Assembly: GCF_018417475.1 (NCBI RefSeq)
Contig: NZ_CP054856.1
Span: forward strand, 4,495,001-4,559,000
DNA length: 64,000 nucleotides
Origin: Novosphingobium decolorationis
GTDB taxonomy: Bacteria; Pseudomonadota; Alphaproteobacteria; Sphingomonadales; Sphingomonadaceae
Reading direction: 5' to 3'
Shown in pieces: positions 38,376 through 50,465 of the stretch. The notes under the pieces are model-generated. The model made no database searches. It was not told the DNA's origin and worked only from the letters and a program-made list of their open reading frames with translations. Position 1 is the first letter of the stretch. The number at the start of each line of letters is the position of its first letter. Made by a program: the position numbers and the translations under genes.

Positions 38376-40040
38376 ATGCTGACTCGTCTCTCCATCCGCA
38401 ACATCGTCCTGATCGAGGCGCTCGACCTCGATTTTGCCCGTGGCCTTGGTGTGCTGACCGGTGAAACCGGTGCCGGCAAGTCGATCCTGCTCGACGCGCT
38501 CGGGCTCGTCATCGGCAATCGCGCCGACACCGGCCTCGTCCGTGCGGGCGAGGCACGGGCCAGTGTGACGGCGACGTTCGAGTTTGCCGAATTGCCCGCT
38601 CTCCTCGCAGCGGCTCTTGAGGGCGCTGCCATCGAGGTGGAGGCGGGCGAACCGCTCATCCTGCGCCGACAGCTCAAGGCCGACGGCGGCTCGCGCGCCT
38701 GGCTCAACGACCAGCCCGTCAGCGTCGCGCTCCTGCGAGAAATCGGCCCGGCTCTGGTCGAGATCCACGGCCAGCACGATGACCGCGGCCTCGTCAACGC
38801 CAAGGGTCACCGCGAGCTACTGGACCGTTTTGCCGGTGGCGACCTGGCCGGGCTCGAGGCCGCCTTCAAGACCTGGCGGCGCGCGCAGGACGCGCTCGAC
38901 CTCGCGCGCGAGGAAGTCGCCCGCGCGGCCGAGGACGAGGAATTGCTCACGGCGCATCTTGCCGAATTGGAGGCGCTGGCGCCTGAGGAAGGCGAGGAAG
39001 AAACCCTCGCGCTGGCGCGTGCCGACATGCAGAAGGGCGAGCGCCTGTCCGAAGACCTGGAGGGCCTGCGCTTCCTGTGGGACGGCGCCGATTCGCCGCT
39101 CGCCGCGCTGCGGGGGGCTGCACGGCGGCTGGACCGTATCGCCCCCGAACATGCGCTGCTCGCCGAAGCGCTCGACGCGCTCGACCGCGCGGTGATCGAG
39201 GCGGGCGAGAGCGAGGCCAAGCTGGAGGAGGCCGCGCAGGCGCTGGCCTTCGATCCGGCCGAGCTTGACCGCATCGAGACACGCCTGTTCGATTTGCGCG
39301 CGCAGGCTCGCAAGCATTCCTGCAACGTCGATGACCTGCCCGGCAAGATGGCGACGATGCGCGCCGCGCTCGATGCGATCGAGGGGGGGAGCGAGCATAT
39401 CGCCAGGCTGGAGGCCGCTGCACAGAAGGCCGCGCTCGACTACCGCGACAAGGCGAGCAAGCGCCATGACTTGCGCCGTTCGGCCGCGCGTCGGCTCGAC
39501 AAGGCCGTGGCGGCCGAGCTCGCCCCGCTCAAGCTCGACGCCGCGCGCTTCCAGACCTCGGTCGTCAAGCTGCCCGAGGCGCGCTGGAACGCGAGCGGTA
39601 TGGACGGGGTGGAATTTCTCATTTCGACCAACCCGGGCGCCGATTTCGCGCCGCTGGCCAAGATTGCTTCGGGCGGCGAACTGTCGCGCTTCATCCTCTC
39701 TCTGAAGGTCGCGCTGGCCGAAGAGGGCGGGGCGGCCACGGTGATCTTCGACGAGATCGACCGGGGCGTGGGCGGCGCGGTGGCCGACGCCATTGGTGAG
39801 CGGCTTGCGCGGCTTGCCTCGAACGGGCAGCTCCTGGCCGTCACGCACAGCCCGCAGGTCGCCGCGCGCGGCAACCGCCACTACATGATCTCCAAGTCCT
39901 CGCGCGGGACGGTGACCAAGACCTCGGTCGCCCCGCTCAGCGAGGCCGAGCGCAAGGAGGAGATCGCGCGCATGCTCTCGGGCGCGCAGGTCACCGAGGA
40001 AGCGCGCGCGCAGGCCGACCGGCTGCTCCAGGGCGTCTGA
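38376..40040 (+). CDS. recN: DNA repair protein RecN (SMC-like ATPase)
   Basis: Coordinates double-strand break repair; cytosolic SMC-like ATPase. A 554-residue protein with an N-terminal Walker A motif VLTGETGAGKSILLDALGLV, a central coiled-coil region (about residues 155-380) and C-terminal signature and Walker B motifs (IASGGELSRFILSLKVAL, ATVIFDEIDRGVGGAVA). The start ATG directly follows a LexA box. The stop overlaps the next gene as TGATG. Confidence 0.96.
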   Translation: MLTRLSIRNIVLIEALDLDFARGLGVLTGETGAGKSILLDALGLVIGNRADTGLVRAGEARASVTATFEFAELPALLAAALEGAAIEVEAGEPLILRRQLKADGGSRAWLNDQPVSVALLREIGPALVEIHGQHDDRGLVNAKGHRELLDRFAGGDLAGLEAAFKTWRRAQDALDLAREEVARAAEDEELLTAHLAELEALAPEEGEEETLALARADMQKGERLSEDLEGLRFLWDGADSPLAALRGAARRLDRIAPEHALLAEALDALDRAVIEAGESEAKLEEAAQALAFDPAELDRIETRLFDLRAQARKHSCNVDDLPGKMATMRAALDAIEGGSEHIARLEAAAQKAALDYRDKASKRHDLRRSAARRLDKAVAAELAPLKLDAARFQTSVVKLPEARWNASGMDGVEFLISTNPGADFAPLAKIASGGELSRFILSLKVALAEEGGAATVIFDEIDRGVGGAVADAIGERLARLASNGQLLAVTHSPQVAARGNRHYMISKSSRGTVTKTSVAPLSEAERKEEIARMLSGAQVTEEARAQADRLLQGV

Positions 40041-40369
40041 TGCGTCGCCCCACCCGCGCCGAACTGGGTGCGTTCGGGGCAACGCTTGCCTTTCCCTTTG
40101 TCGCGCTGGCCTGGGGGCTCAGTTCCTTTGGCTGCGCGGTGTGGATGCTTCTCCTCCTCGTGGGGCCTCTCGGCTTCAGTCTCTTTGCAATGACCCCTTT
40201 CGGGATGGCGATCTTCGCCTGGACGATCCTGGCGGGCGTGTTGGGCACCTGGAATTTCTCCCGCTTCCTGCGCTGGTTCGGGGACGAAAGCGGCGCGCGC
40301 GATCTGGCGCTCGTGGCGCTGAACTCGGTTTTCCTGTGCGCCACCAACCCTGTCGTATGGATGGGATAG
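40040..40369 (+). CDS. Small membrane protein downstream of recN
   Basis: A 109-residue protein with about three hydrophobic helices (FGATLAFPFVALAWGLSSFG, AVWMLLLLVGPLGFSLFAM, FAWTILAGVLGTWNF) and a C-terminal hydrophobic segment. Its ATG overlaps the recN stop as TGATG, implying translational coupling and possible SOS co-induction. I do not recognise the family. Confidence 0.65.
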   Translation: MRRPTRAELGAFGATLAFPFVALAWGLSSFGCAVWMLLLLVGPLGFSLFAMTPFGMAIFAWTILAGVLGTWNFSRFLRWFGDESGARDLALVALNSVFLCATNPVVWMG

Positions 40370-40450
40370 GGCCGGAACCAGGGCGACAATGCGCTGCGCT
40401 GCGGCCCCGGGGGCTCGACCGCGGCGGTGCGCCCGGTTAACCGCGGGGGT

Positions 40451-41347
40451 ATGCTGCACATCGTCCATCACCCCGATTATGCGGTGGAAACCGCCCGGTC
40501 CGGCACTTTCCCGCACGACAAGTACGCGCTCGTCATGCGCGCGCTGGGCGAGAGCGGGGCGGCGATGACGGTCCACGAACCTGAGGTCATGCCCCCCGAA
40601 TGGCTCGAGGCTGTCCATGATCCGGCCTATGTCGACGAAGTCCTCGCATGCCGCGTACCGCCCGCTAAGCAGCGCCGGATCGGCTTTGCCATCGACGCGC
40701 GGATCTCGCGCCGCTCGCAGCTTTCGCCGGGAGGTACATGGCTGGCGGCCCGGCTTGCGCTCGCCCACGGATATGCCGCCAACAGTGCGGGCGGCAGCCA
40801 CCATGCGCTGGCCGACACCGGCGCGGGGTACTGCGTGTTCAACGATCTGGCTCTCGCGGCCAACCGGCTGATCGAGGAGGGGGACGTCGCGCGCATCCTG
40901 ATCCTCGACCTCGACGTGCACCAGGGGGATGGCACCGCCGCGCTGACGGCCGGGCGGGGGGACATCTTCACCTTGTCGCTCCACGCCGAGAAGAACTTCC
41001 CCTCCCGCAAGGCGCGGTCCTCGCTCGATATCGGCTTGGCCGATGGCCTTGGCGATGCGGACTATCTGGAGGCGCTGGCGGGCGCGCTCCCGCAGGTGCT
41101 CGATTACTTCGCGCCCGACCTCATCCTGCTGCAGGCGGGCGTCGATGCCCACGCGGACGACAAGCTGGGCCGCCTCGCGCTGTCGGACGAGGGGCTTGAG
41201 GCGCGCGATCGCATGGTCGCGGGTGAGGCCCGGGCGCGCGGTATCGCCGTGGCCAGCACACTTGGCGGTGGCTACGGCGCGGACCGTATGGCGATTGCCC
41301 AGCGCCACGCACGCACGATCCTGACGCTGGGCCACGCGCTGGGCTGA
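40451..41347 (+). CDS. Histone-deacetylase-family protein (acetoin utilisation/APAH type)
   Basis: A zinc-dependent deacetylase-fold enzyme of 298 residues. Active-site blocks are GGSHHALADTGAGYCVFNDL (catalytic His pair), RILILDLDVHQGDGTAALTA (zinc Asp and His), QAGVDAHADDKLGRLALS (second zinc Asp) and STLGGGYGAD. Such bacterial enzymes remove acetyl groups from polyamines, acetyl-lysine or acetoin-system proteins; the substrate here is unknown. ATG 40451 is preferred over GTG 40427 because family members begin close to MLHIVHHPDY. Confidence 0.92.
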   Translation: MLHIVHHPDYAVETARSGTFPHDKYALVMRALGESGAAMTVHEPEVMPPEWLEAVHDPAYVDEVLACRVPPAKQRRIGFAIDARISRRSQLSPGGTWLAARLALAHGYAANSAGGSHHALADTGAGYCVFNDLALAANRLIEEGDVARILILDLDVHQGDGTAALTAGRGDIFTLSLHAEKNFPSRKARSSLDIGLADGLGDADYLEALAGALPQVLDYFAPDLILLQAGVDAHADDKLGRLALSDEGLEARDRMVAGEARARGIAVASTLGGGYGADRMAIAQRHARTILTLGHALG

Positions 41348-41433
41348 GCATCCGCGCCTCATGGACCGGCAATCCTGCTTGGTTGGCGCCATTCTTTTCT
41401 GCTATCAATACAATTGGAGAGGAGGAGAAGACC

Positions 41434-44452
<3,019 letters not shown>

Positions 44453-44466
44453 GTGGGGATGTAAAA

Positions 44467-44496
44467 ACGGGCTGGCGCCCGCAAGCGTCAGCCCGT
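44467..44496 (+). terminator. Terminator hairpin after ligA
   Basis: ACGGGCTGGCGC pairs with GCGTCAGCCCGT (one mismatch) around CCGCAA, 14 nt after the ligA stop, preceded by A5. It lies between the convergent ligA and sciP genes and could act on both. Confidence 0.75.
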
Positions 44497-44561
44497 CTTC
44501 ACAGGGGATTCTCCCAAGAGGTCAGACCCGTCCTGCCGAACAGGTCGCCGTGAGTCATCGT

Positions 44562-44864
44562 TCAGGACTTGCGTCCCTGTCGTTCATGCATTTGCCTGTA
44601 ATGCTGAACGCGCGTGGCTCGAAGGCCCGCCATGCCCTCACGTTCGATGGAGCGTTGCCACGAGGCAAGTTCTTCGAGCGTAAGTCCATAGCGTTCGCAA
44701 GCTTCTGGTATCGTAAGCAGACCGCCATTGACGGCTGCGACAACTTCGGCCTTGCGACGAACGACCCATCGCGAAGTATTTGCGGGCGGTAATGTTGCCC
44801 TCTCTAGTTTTTCCCCTAGGGGCCCAATTACGGAATCGGGCCGCTGTTTTTCGTCATGTTCCAT
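44562..44864 (-). CDS. sciP: CtrA inhibitor SciP (DUF1153)
   Basis: Small DNA-binding cell-cycle regulator that blocks CtrA-activated transcription in alphaproteobacteria. A 100-residue protein with the DUF1153 core RPDSVIGPLGEKLERATLPP, SRWVVRRKAEVVAAVNGGLL and EACERYGLTLEELASWQRSI, a helix-turn-helix fold. ATG 44864 (GAGAGG upstream) is preferred; the frame extends 19 codons further. It is divergent from a PilZ-like gene across an AT-rich region with TTAA elements, consistent with CtrA control of itself and its neighbour. Confidence 0.93.
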   Translation of the reverse strand: MEHDEKQRPDSVIGPLGEKLERATLPPANTSRWVVRRKAEVVAAVNGGLLTIPEACERYGLTLEELASWQRSIEREGMAGLRATRVQHYRQMHERQGRKS

Positions 44865-45097
44865 GGTTGGCCTCTCTCGATTGTCAGCACCAACCCCCCT
44901 GACAGCAGCTATTGTTGCCAAGATGCGTTAACATTAATTAACTTGCAAAGGTTAATTGCAAATTATGTATTTTGCCAAGGAATCGCGGCTTCACGCGAAT
45001 ATCCCAATAAACTCGCCGTTTACGAAAGTTTACGGGCCGTTAAGATTTATTAATTACCCTTGCGTGCAGGAGAAGCGGCGCAGCGGAGGAGGGCATC
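44865..45097. promoter_or_regulatory. AT-rich divergent promoter region of sciP and the PilZ-like gene
   Basis: Locally AT-rich (44920-45056). It contains GTTAACATTAATTAAC at 44927-44942, TTAATTGCAAATTAT (TTAA-N7-TTAT, one off the CtrA consensus) at 44952-44966, TTAA-N6-TTAA at 45040-45053, and a GANTC (CcrM) site GAATC at 44980. CtrA and CcrM/GcrA control is known for sciP in Caulobacter; here it is an inference from these motifs. Confidence 0.5.
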
Positions 45098-45373
45098 ATG
45101 CAGATGCGGGACGTATGCGACCATCCCAGCGTGGTGGCCCGGCATGTATCGTCGGCGGGCTGTCAGTTCGTCGTGGAATGCGGCGAACTGGCGCGCGGCC
45201 AGAAACTGGCCTTCGCGCTTGATGGAGTGGGGATGATCAAGGCGCGGGTGCGCTGGAGCGTAGCCGATCGCGTGGGCGTGGCGTTCGACCGGGTGCTCGA
45301 TCCCGGCGCGGAGAAGATCCTGACGCGCTATGGCCGCGCGGCCCGGCGTTTCGAGTTGGAGATCGTGGCCTGA
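45098..45373 (+). CDS. PilZ-domain-like small protein
   Basis: A 91-residue protein with a GGAGGAGGG ribosome-binding site and the C-terminal pattern GQKLAFALDGVGMIKARVRW followed by VADRVGVAFDRVL, which fits the PilZ beta-barrel. The N-terminal RxxxR c-di-GMP motif is not clearly present, so it may be a non-binding PilZ-fold protein. It is divergent from sciP, which suggests a motility or cell-cycle link. Confidence 0.7.
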   Translation: MQMRDVCDHPSVVARHVSSAGCQFVVECGELARGQKLAFALDGVGMIKARVRWSVADRVGVAFDRVLDPGAEKILTRYGRAARRFELEIVA

Positions 45374-45430
45374 GTTGAAGTGCGCCGCCCCATCCGGCGC
45401 TCATCTCGAAGAAATTCAAGGGTAATGATT

Positions 45431-45547
45431 CCGACCGAGGGCCATCGCCCTCGGGCTTCCCAAATTGGCGATCTCACCTTGCCTGTGCCGTGCTGCCTAG
45501 GAAAGGTGAGGTCGCCCGGTTCGCGGTCAAGGGGGGATGCTCCCTTG
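45431..45547 (-). repeat. Dispersed intergenic repeat, copy 4 (reverse orientation)
   Basis: On the minus strand it has the long stem (GGGCGACCTCACC... with ...GGTGAGATCGCC) and the conserved CCGAGGGCGATGGCCCTCGG at 45435-45454. A CAAGGG/CCCTTG hairpin at 45528-45547 takes the place of the mini-hairpin. It fills the gap between the convergent ends of the PilZ-like gene and prmA. Confidence 0.85.
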
Positions 45548-45570
45548 ATCTATCTCGTTCGTCCCTGTTT

Positions 45571-46485
45571 TCAGCTTGCCCGCCAGCGGCGACGCTTGCG
45601 CAGCCAGAGGATCGACCAGTCGCCGTTGACCATGCGGCCAGCCAGGCGCAGTCCGGCCAGGCGGCAGGCGCGGCGCACGGCGGGCTCCTGCGTTTCCAGA
45701 AGGCCGGCAAGGACAAGGTGTCCGCCCGGAACCAGCGCATCGGCGAAGTCCGGAGCGAGTTCGACCAGCGGTCCGGCGAGGATGTTCGCCAGAACAAGAT
45801 CGTAGGGACCGCGCGCGTGGAGCAGGGGGTGGTCCATGCCCGCCGCGACGGTCATGATGAGTTCGCCATTACCTTCGCCCATGGCAATGCCGTTGGTGCG
45901 CGCATTGGCTTCCACCACGGCGGGGCACACCGCGTCGATGTCGCTCGCGATGGCCAGCGCACTGGGCCACAGGCGCAGCGCGGCAAAGGCAAGGAGCCCG
46001 GTGCCCGTGCCGATATCCGCGCAGCTGCGCACGACGACGCCGCGCTGTTTCATGTGCGTGAGCATGGCGAGGCACCCGGCGGTCGTCGCGTGCTGTCCGG
46101 TGCCGAAGGCCTGGCTGGCAGGGATCGTGAAGTCGAAGATGCCGCCTTCGTCGAGCGCGGGGTGTTCGGGCGTGTGGACGTGGAAGGCGCCGGCGCGGAT
46201 CGGTTCCAGGTCCTGCTGGCTGGAGACCAGCCAGTCGGTCTCGGGCAGTTCCTCGATCTCGAAGGCCGGAGCTTCGCCTGGGAACAGCGCCGCGAGGGCC
46301 TCGGTTTCGGCCTTGCCGGGCTTGTGGCCCAGCCAGGCTTCAAGCTGCCAGTCGTCGGGCTTGTCCTCGGCGATCTCGCTGCCGGAGATGACGATCTCGG
46401 GATCCCAGTCGAAGGCGTCCTCGTGTGCGACAAGGACATGCTCGATGGTGGCGCGGTCGGCGTAGGCGGTAATCTTCCAGCTCAT
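45571..46485 (-). CDS. prmA: Ribosomal protein L11 methyltransferase
   Basis: Methylates lysines and the N-terminus of ribosomal protein L11. A 304-residue SAM methyltransferase. The N-terminal substrate-binding domain ends with DFTIPASQAFGTGQHATTAG; the catalytic domain has SCADIGTGTGLLAFAALRL and DLVLANILAGPLVELAPDF. The C-terminus is basic (RKRRRWRAS). It overlaps the upstream metallo-beta-lactamase gene by 4 nt (ATGA), so it is translated from the same message. Confidence 0.93.
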   Translation of the reverse strand: MSWKITAYADRATIEHVLVAHEDAFDWDPEIVISGSEIAEDKPDDWQLEAWLGHKPGKAETEALAALFPGEAPAFEIEELPETDWLVSSQQDLEPIRAGAFHVHTPEHPALDEGGIFDFTIPASQAFGTGQHATTAGCLAMLTHMKQRGVVVRSCADIGTGTGLLAFAALRLWPSALAIASDIDAVCPAVVEANARTNGIAMGEGNGELIMTVAAGMDHPLLHARGPYDLVLANILAGPLVELAPDFADALVPGGHLVLAGLLETQEPAVRRACRLAGLRLAGRMVNGDWSILWLRKRRRWRAS

Positions 46486-47450
46486 GACTTGGGTACTTCT
46501 GCTTGGTGGTCGTTCGCGCGCTCCTGGGAGAGGCGCTTGTCGAGGTATTCGGAGGCGCGCGCCGCATAGCGCGCGCAGGCCTGCGCGTCGATCAGCGCCT
46601 CGCGGCCCGACAGGCGGGCAAAGAGGTCGCTCGCCGAAGGGTGCGGGGTGACAAGGACGTCGCAGGGCAGGGCCGCGATCACCGCGAAGCCCGCGCGGGC
46701 CTGGGCCACGCGGTCGGGATGGTCGCGGAAGCGGTAGCTTTCGGCCGACACGGTCGTGGCGCTGTCGACATAGGCAAGCGTCATTGCCGGCGCTCCGGGG
46801 GCGCGGCTGGCGATGGTCCAGCTTGTCGATCCGGGGGTGTGGGCGGGCGTCGCATGGGGCGTGAAGACGAGTGATCCCACGGCGAGTCCCTCGCCATCGG
46901 CCAGAATACGGTCAACCCGGACGGGCGCGAAATCGGAGACGACGCCGCGCTGGGGGTCCTCGAGAGTGATTTTTCCGCGCGTCAGGCTGCGCGCAGCGAC
47001 AGCAAGTGCGGCGACGTGGGCGCCTGTCTCGCGTTGCAGTGCACCATGGCCGCCGACGTGGTCATGGTGCTCGTGCGATCCGAGCAGCCAGCGCACCTCG
47101 CGCGGATCGAAACCGAGCTTGCGAATATTGACAAGGACAAGCGGGGCGGCTTCGGCGACGCCGCTATCCAGCAGCACCAGTCCCGCGCCTGTATCGAGGA
47201 GCAGCGCGGTAATCCCGCAAGTGCCGACATACCATGCCTTTATCCCGGTTTCCGGGGCGATGCGGGCGGGCGGGGCGGGCTCGGCCCAGCCATTCCGGCC
47301 TGCACAAGTCTGCTCCAGCCGTGCGCCGGGCGCATCATCCGTGCTGGCAAATGCGTGCGGGGCACCCAGCGCGAGTGCGCCGGCGCCCAGCACGGCAAGC
47401 CGCGTGCAGCGAAGGCGCCGGATCGGCGCGCGGGGAGCGGGCAACATCAT
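46482..47450 (-). CDS. Subclass B3 metallo-beta-lactamase family protein
   Basis: A secreted 322-residue MBL-fold hydrolase with a signal peptide (LAVLGAGALALGAPHAFA). The zinc ligands match B3 enzymes: HEHHDH (His126, His128, Asp130, His131), His204 in PAHTPGSTSW and His270 in VLVTPHPSASDLFARL. B3 enzymes hydrolyse beta-lactams including carbapenems; whether this one does is unknown. It may instead process another substrate. It lies 4 nt overlapping with prmA, and no lactamase regulator is adjacent. Confidence 0.88.
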   Translation of the reverse strand: MMLPAPRAPIRRLRCTRLAVLGAGALALGAPHAFASTDDAPGARLEQTCAGRNGWAEPAPPARIAPETGIKAWYVGTCGITALLLDTGAGLVLLDSGVAEAAPLVLVNIRKLGFDPREVRWLLGSHEHHDHVGGHGALQRETGAHVAALAVAARSLTRGKITLEDPQRGVVSDFAPVRVDRILADGEGLAVGSLVFTPHATPAHTPGSTSWTIASRAPGAPAMTLAYVDSATTVSAESYRFRDHPDRVAQARAGFAVIAALPCDVLVTPHPSASDLFARLSGREALIDAQACARYAARASEYLDKRLSQERANDHQAEVPKS

Positions 47451-47608
47451 CTCTCGCGCCTTAATCGCGGCGCCCGCACTTGGCTAGTTGCACGGGCCAA
47501 TCCCGCTGATGTGACTGTGGAACTTGCGCGTTGCAGCGAAATGACTAAGGGGGACTTCCACGAGGGCAGCGTACCTAGGCTGCCGCAGGCAAGGGGATTC
47601 GCAAGGAC

Positions 47609-48001
47609 ATGGCCACCGCTGGCAGCAAGAACCGTCCGTTATCGCCGCACCTCCAGATCTGGCGCTGGGGTCCGCATATGTTTGTCTCGATCATGCACCG
47701 CGTGAGCGGGCACGGTCTGGTTGTCGGCCTCGCGCTGCTGCTGTGGTGGCTTGGCGCACTGGCCAGTGGCCCGGAGGCCTATGCGCTGCTCGCCAAGTGC
47801 ATGACGTCGCCTATCGGTTCCATCGTCCTGGTCGGCATCAGCTGGGCCTTTTTCAATCACATGATGAGCGGCCTTCGCCACTTCGTCCTCGATATCGGCG
47901 CCGGTTTCGAGCTGAAGGGCAACCGCACCTGGTCGCTCGTGACCAGCGTGCTGGGCGTCGTTCTCACCGTCGCCTTCTGGGCGATCCTGCTGCTGCGCTG
48001 A
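47609..48001 (+). CDS. sdhC: Succinate dehydrogenase cytochrome b556 subunit
   Basis: Membrane anchor of complex II, binding heme b and quinone. A 130-residue protein with the signature RPLSPHLQIWRWGPHMFVSI and HRVSGHGLVV, three membrane helices and the later HMMSGLRHFVLDIGAGF with the heme-ligand His. First gene of sdhCDA, with 16 nt to sdhD. Confidence 0.95.
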   Translation: MATAGSKNRPLSPHLQIWRWGPHMFVSIMHRVSGHGLVVGLALLLWWLGALASGPEAYALLAKCMTSPIGSIVLVGISWAFFNHMMSGLRHFVLDIGAGFELKGNRTWSLVTSVLGVVLTVAFWAILLLR

Positions 48002-48017
48002 AGATAGGGTAGACACC

Positions 48018-48398
48018 ATGGGTAACGGAACCTCCATCGGCCGCGTGCGCGGCCTCGGCTCGGCCAAGCACGGCGCGCATCACTGGCTGATCCAGCGCTT
48101 CACCGCGGTCGGCAATCTCTTCCTGATGATCTGGCTGGCCGCCTCGATCCTCCTGCTCGACGACCTGTCCTACGTCACGGTCATCGACTGGATCTCGGCG
48201 CCGGTCCCCGCGGTCGCCATGGGCCTGCTCATCGTCTCGACCTTCTGGCACGCCCGTCTCGGCGTCCAGGTCATGATGGAAGACTACGTCCACGACCACG
48301 GCACCAAGTTCGCGTGCCTTGCCGCACTCAACATCGCCGTTTTCGCAGGCGCCGCTTTTGGTGTCCTGTGCGTCCTTCGCCTCGCGCTGGGAGCCTGA
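48018..48398 (+). CDS. sdhD: Succinate dehydrogenase hydrophobic membrane anchor subunit
   Basis: A 126-residue three-helix membrane protein. GLGSAKHGAHHWLIQRFTAV is the family N-terminal block, and IVSTFWHARLGVQVMMEDYV contains the conserved His and the quinone-site region. It sits 16 nt after sdhC and 4 nt before sdhA, in the order expected for complex II. Confidence 0.94.
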   Translation: MGNGTSIGRVRGLGSAKHGAHHWLIQRFTAVGNLFLMIWLAASILLLDDLSYVTVIDWISAPVPAVAMGLLIVSTFWHARLGVQVMMEDYVHDHGTKFACLAALNIAVFAGAAFGVLCVLRLALGA

Positions 48399-48402
48399 TT
48401 GA

Positions 48403-50223
48403 ATGACCCAGGATAAGACTGGTTCCGCCTACAAGATCATTGACCACATGTATGACACCGTCGTCGTCGGCGCCGGTGGCTCGGGTTTGCGCGCCACGAT
48501 GGGTTCGGCCGAAGCCGGCCTGAAGACCGCGTGCATCACCAAGGTCTTCCCCACCCGCTCGCACACCGTGGCGGCGCAGGGCGGTATCGCGGCAAGCCTC
48601 AAGAACAACACGGCCGACCACTGGACCTGGCACATGTACGACACCGTCAAGGGGTCGGACTGGCTGGGTGACCAGGACGCGATCGAGTACATGGTGCGCG
48701 AAGCGCCCGACGCGATCCTCGAGCTGGAGCATGCCGGCATGCCCTTCAGCCGTAACGAGGACGGCACGATCTACCAGCGCCCCTTCGGCGGCCACATGCA
48801 GAACATGGGCGAAGGCCCGCCGGTGCAGCGCACCTGCGCCGCGGCCGACCGTACCGGTCACGCCATGCTGCACACGCTGTACCAGCAGTCGCTGAAGTAC
48901 GCGGCGGACTTCTTCATCGAATACTTCGCCATCGACCTCATCATGGACGGTGGCAAGTGCGTCGGCGTGATCGCGCTGTGCCTCGATGACGGTTCGATCC
49001 ACCGCTTCCGTTCGCAGGCCGTGGTGCTGGCGACCGGCGGCTATGGCCGCAGCTACTTCACCGCGACCTCGGCGCACACCTGCACCGGCGATGGCGCGGG
49101 CATGGTTCTGCGCGCGGGCCTGCCGCTCCAGGACATGGAGTTCGTGCAGTTCCACCCCACCGGCATCTACGGTGCGGGCGTGCTCATCACCGAAGGTGCG
49201 CGCGGCGAGGGTGGTTACCTCACCAACTCCGAAGGCGAGCGCTTCATGGAGCGCTATGCCCCGTCGGCCAAGGACCTCGCCTCGCGCGACGTCGTCTCGC
49301 GTTCGATGGCGCTGGAAATCCGCGAAGGTCGCGGCGTGGGCCCGAACAAGGACCACATCTACCTGCACCTTGACCACATCGATCCCAAGGTGCTGGCACA
49401 GCGCCTCCCGGGCATCACCGAGTCGGGCAAGATCTTCGCGGGCGTCGACCTGACCCGTCAGCCGCTGCCGGTCGTTCCCACCGTCCACTACAACATGGGC
49501 GGCATTCCCACGAACTACCACGGCGAGGTCATGACGATCGGTGCCGACGGCAACCCCGAAACGGTTGTCCCGGGTCTGTTCGCGGTGGGTGAAGCGGCCT
49601 GCGTGTCGGTCCACGGCGCGAACCGCCTGGGCTCGAACTCGCTGACCGACCTCGTGGTGTTCGGCCGCGCGACCGGCCACCGTCTCAAGGAAACGGTCAA
49701 GCCCGGCGCGGCGCAGCCCGAGCTTCCCAAGGACTCGGCGGACCTGGCGCTTACCCGTCTGGACCACTTCCGCTACGCCGACGGCAGCACGCCCACGGCC
49801 GAGATCCGCAAGGAAATGCAGCAGAACATGTCGGCCCACGCCGCCGTGTTCCGCACCGAGCAGCTCATGGCCGAAGGCAAGGCCGCCATGGCCGCGACCT
49901 ACCAGAAGATGCAGGACATCAAGGTTTCGGACCGCGGCCTGATCTGGAACTCCGACCTCGTCGAGACGATGGAGCTGGACAACCTGATCGGTGCGGCCAC
50001 CGTGACCCTGCACGGCGCCCATGCGCGCGAGGAAAGCCGTGGCGCGCACGCGCACGAGGACTTCCCGGATCGCAACGACGCCGAGTGGATGAAGCACACC
50101 GCAGCCTGGTTCAACGGCTGGGGCGGCAAGGGCGGCGAGGTTCGCCTCGACTACCGTCCGGTGCACGAATACACGCTCACCGACGATGCCGAGTACATCA
50201 AGCCCAAGAAGCGCGTGTACTGA
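48403..50223 (+). CDS. sdhA: Succinate dehydrogenase flavoprotein subunit
   Basis: Catalytic FAD subunit of complex II, oxidising succinate to fumarate. A 606-residue protein with [20 protein letters not shown] (FAD), [14 protein letters not shown] with the His that binds FAD covalently, [20 protein letters not shown] with active-site Arg, and C-terminal [19 protein letters not shown] residues ending KKRVY. A strong terminator follows and sdhB is not in this window, so the complex II operon appears split. Confidence 0.97.
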   Translation: MTQDKTGSAYKIIDHMYDTVVVGAGGSGLRATMGSAEAGLKTACITKVFPTRSHTVAAQGGIAASLKNNTADHWTWHMYDTVKGSDWLGDQDAIEYMVREAPDAILELEHAGMPFSRNEDGTIYQRPFGGHMQNMGEGPPVQRTCAAADRTGHAMLHTLYQQSLKYAADFFIEYFAIDLIMDGGKCVGVIALCLDDGSIHRFRSQAVVLATGGYGRSYFTATSAHTCTGDGAGMVLRAGLPLQDMEFVQFHPTGIYGAGVLITEGARGEGGYLTNSEGERFMERYAPSAKDLASRDVVSRSMALEIREGRGVGPNKDHIYLHLDHIDPKVLAQRLPGITESGKIFAGVDLTRQPLPVVPTVHYNMGGIPTNYHGEVMTIGADGNPETVVPGLFAVGEAACVSVHGANRLGSNSLTDLVVFGRATGHRLKETVKPGAAQPELPKDSADLALTRLDHFRYADGSTPTAEIRKEMQQNMSAHAAVFRTEQLMAEGKAAMAATYQKMQDIKVSDRGLIWNSDLVETMELDNLIGAATVTLHGAHAREESRGAHAHEDFPDRNDAEWMKHTAAWFNGWGGKGGEVRLDYRPVHEYTLTDDAEYIKPKKRVY

Positions 50224-50260
50224 TCCCGGCGCCTTCGGCCGGTCCGAAGGCGAGGTGTTC

Positions 50261-50297
50261 AAAAGGCGGCGTTCCCGGATGGGAGCGCCGCCTTTTT
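50261..50297 (+). terminator. Rho-independent terminator after sdhA
   Basis: AAAAGGCGGCGTTCCC pairs with GGGAGCGCCGCCTTTTT around GGAT (one mismatch), giving a long stem with T5, about 38 nt after the sdhA stop. Nothing continues the operon to sdhB. Confidence 0.93.
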
Positions 50298-50465
50298 GCG
50301 TTACGGGCGGTGACGGACATCGGGCGATCCGGGAAAATCGTTTGCGAAAGCGCACTTCCCGACGCGCGGCGGCAACTTCCTGGCCGGTCTCAGTGTTTTC
50401 CCTAGTGTCCCGCCTCCTGTGGCGCGGGCACATTTTCGGGCACTGAGCCCGCCAAGGAGACACCG

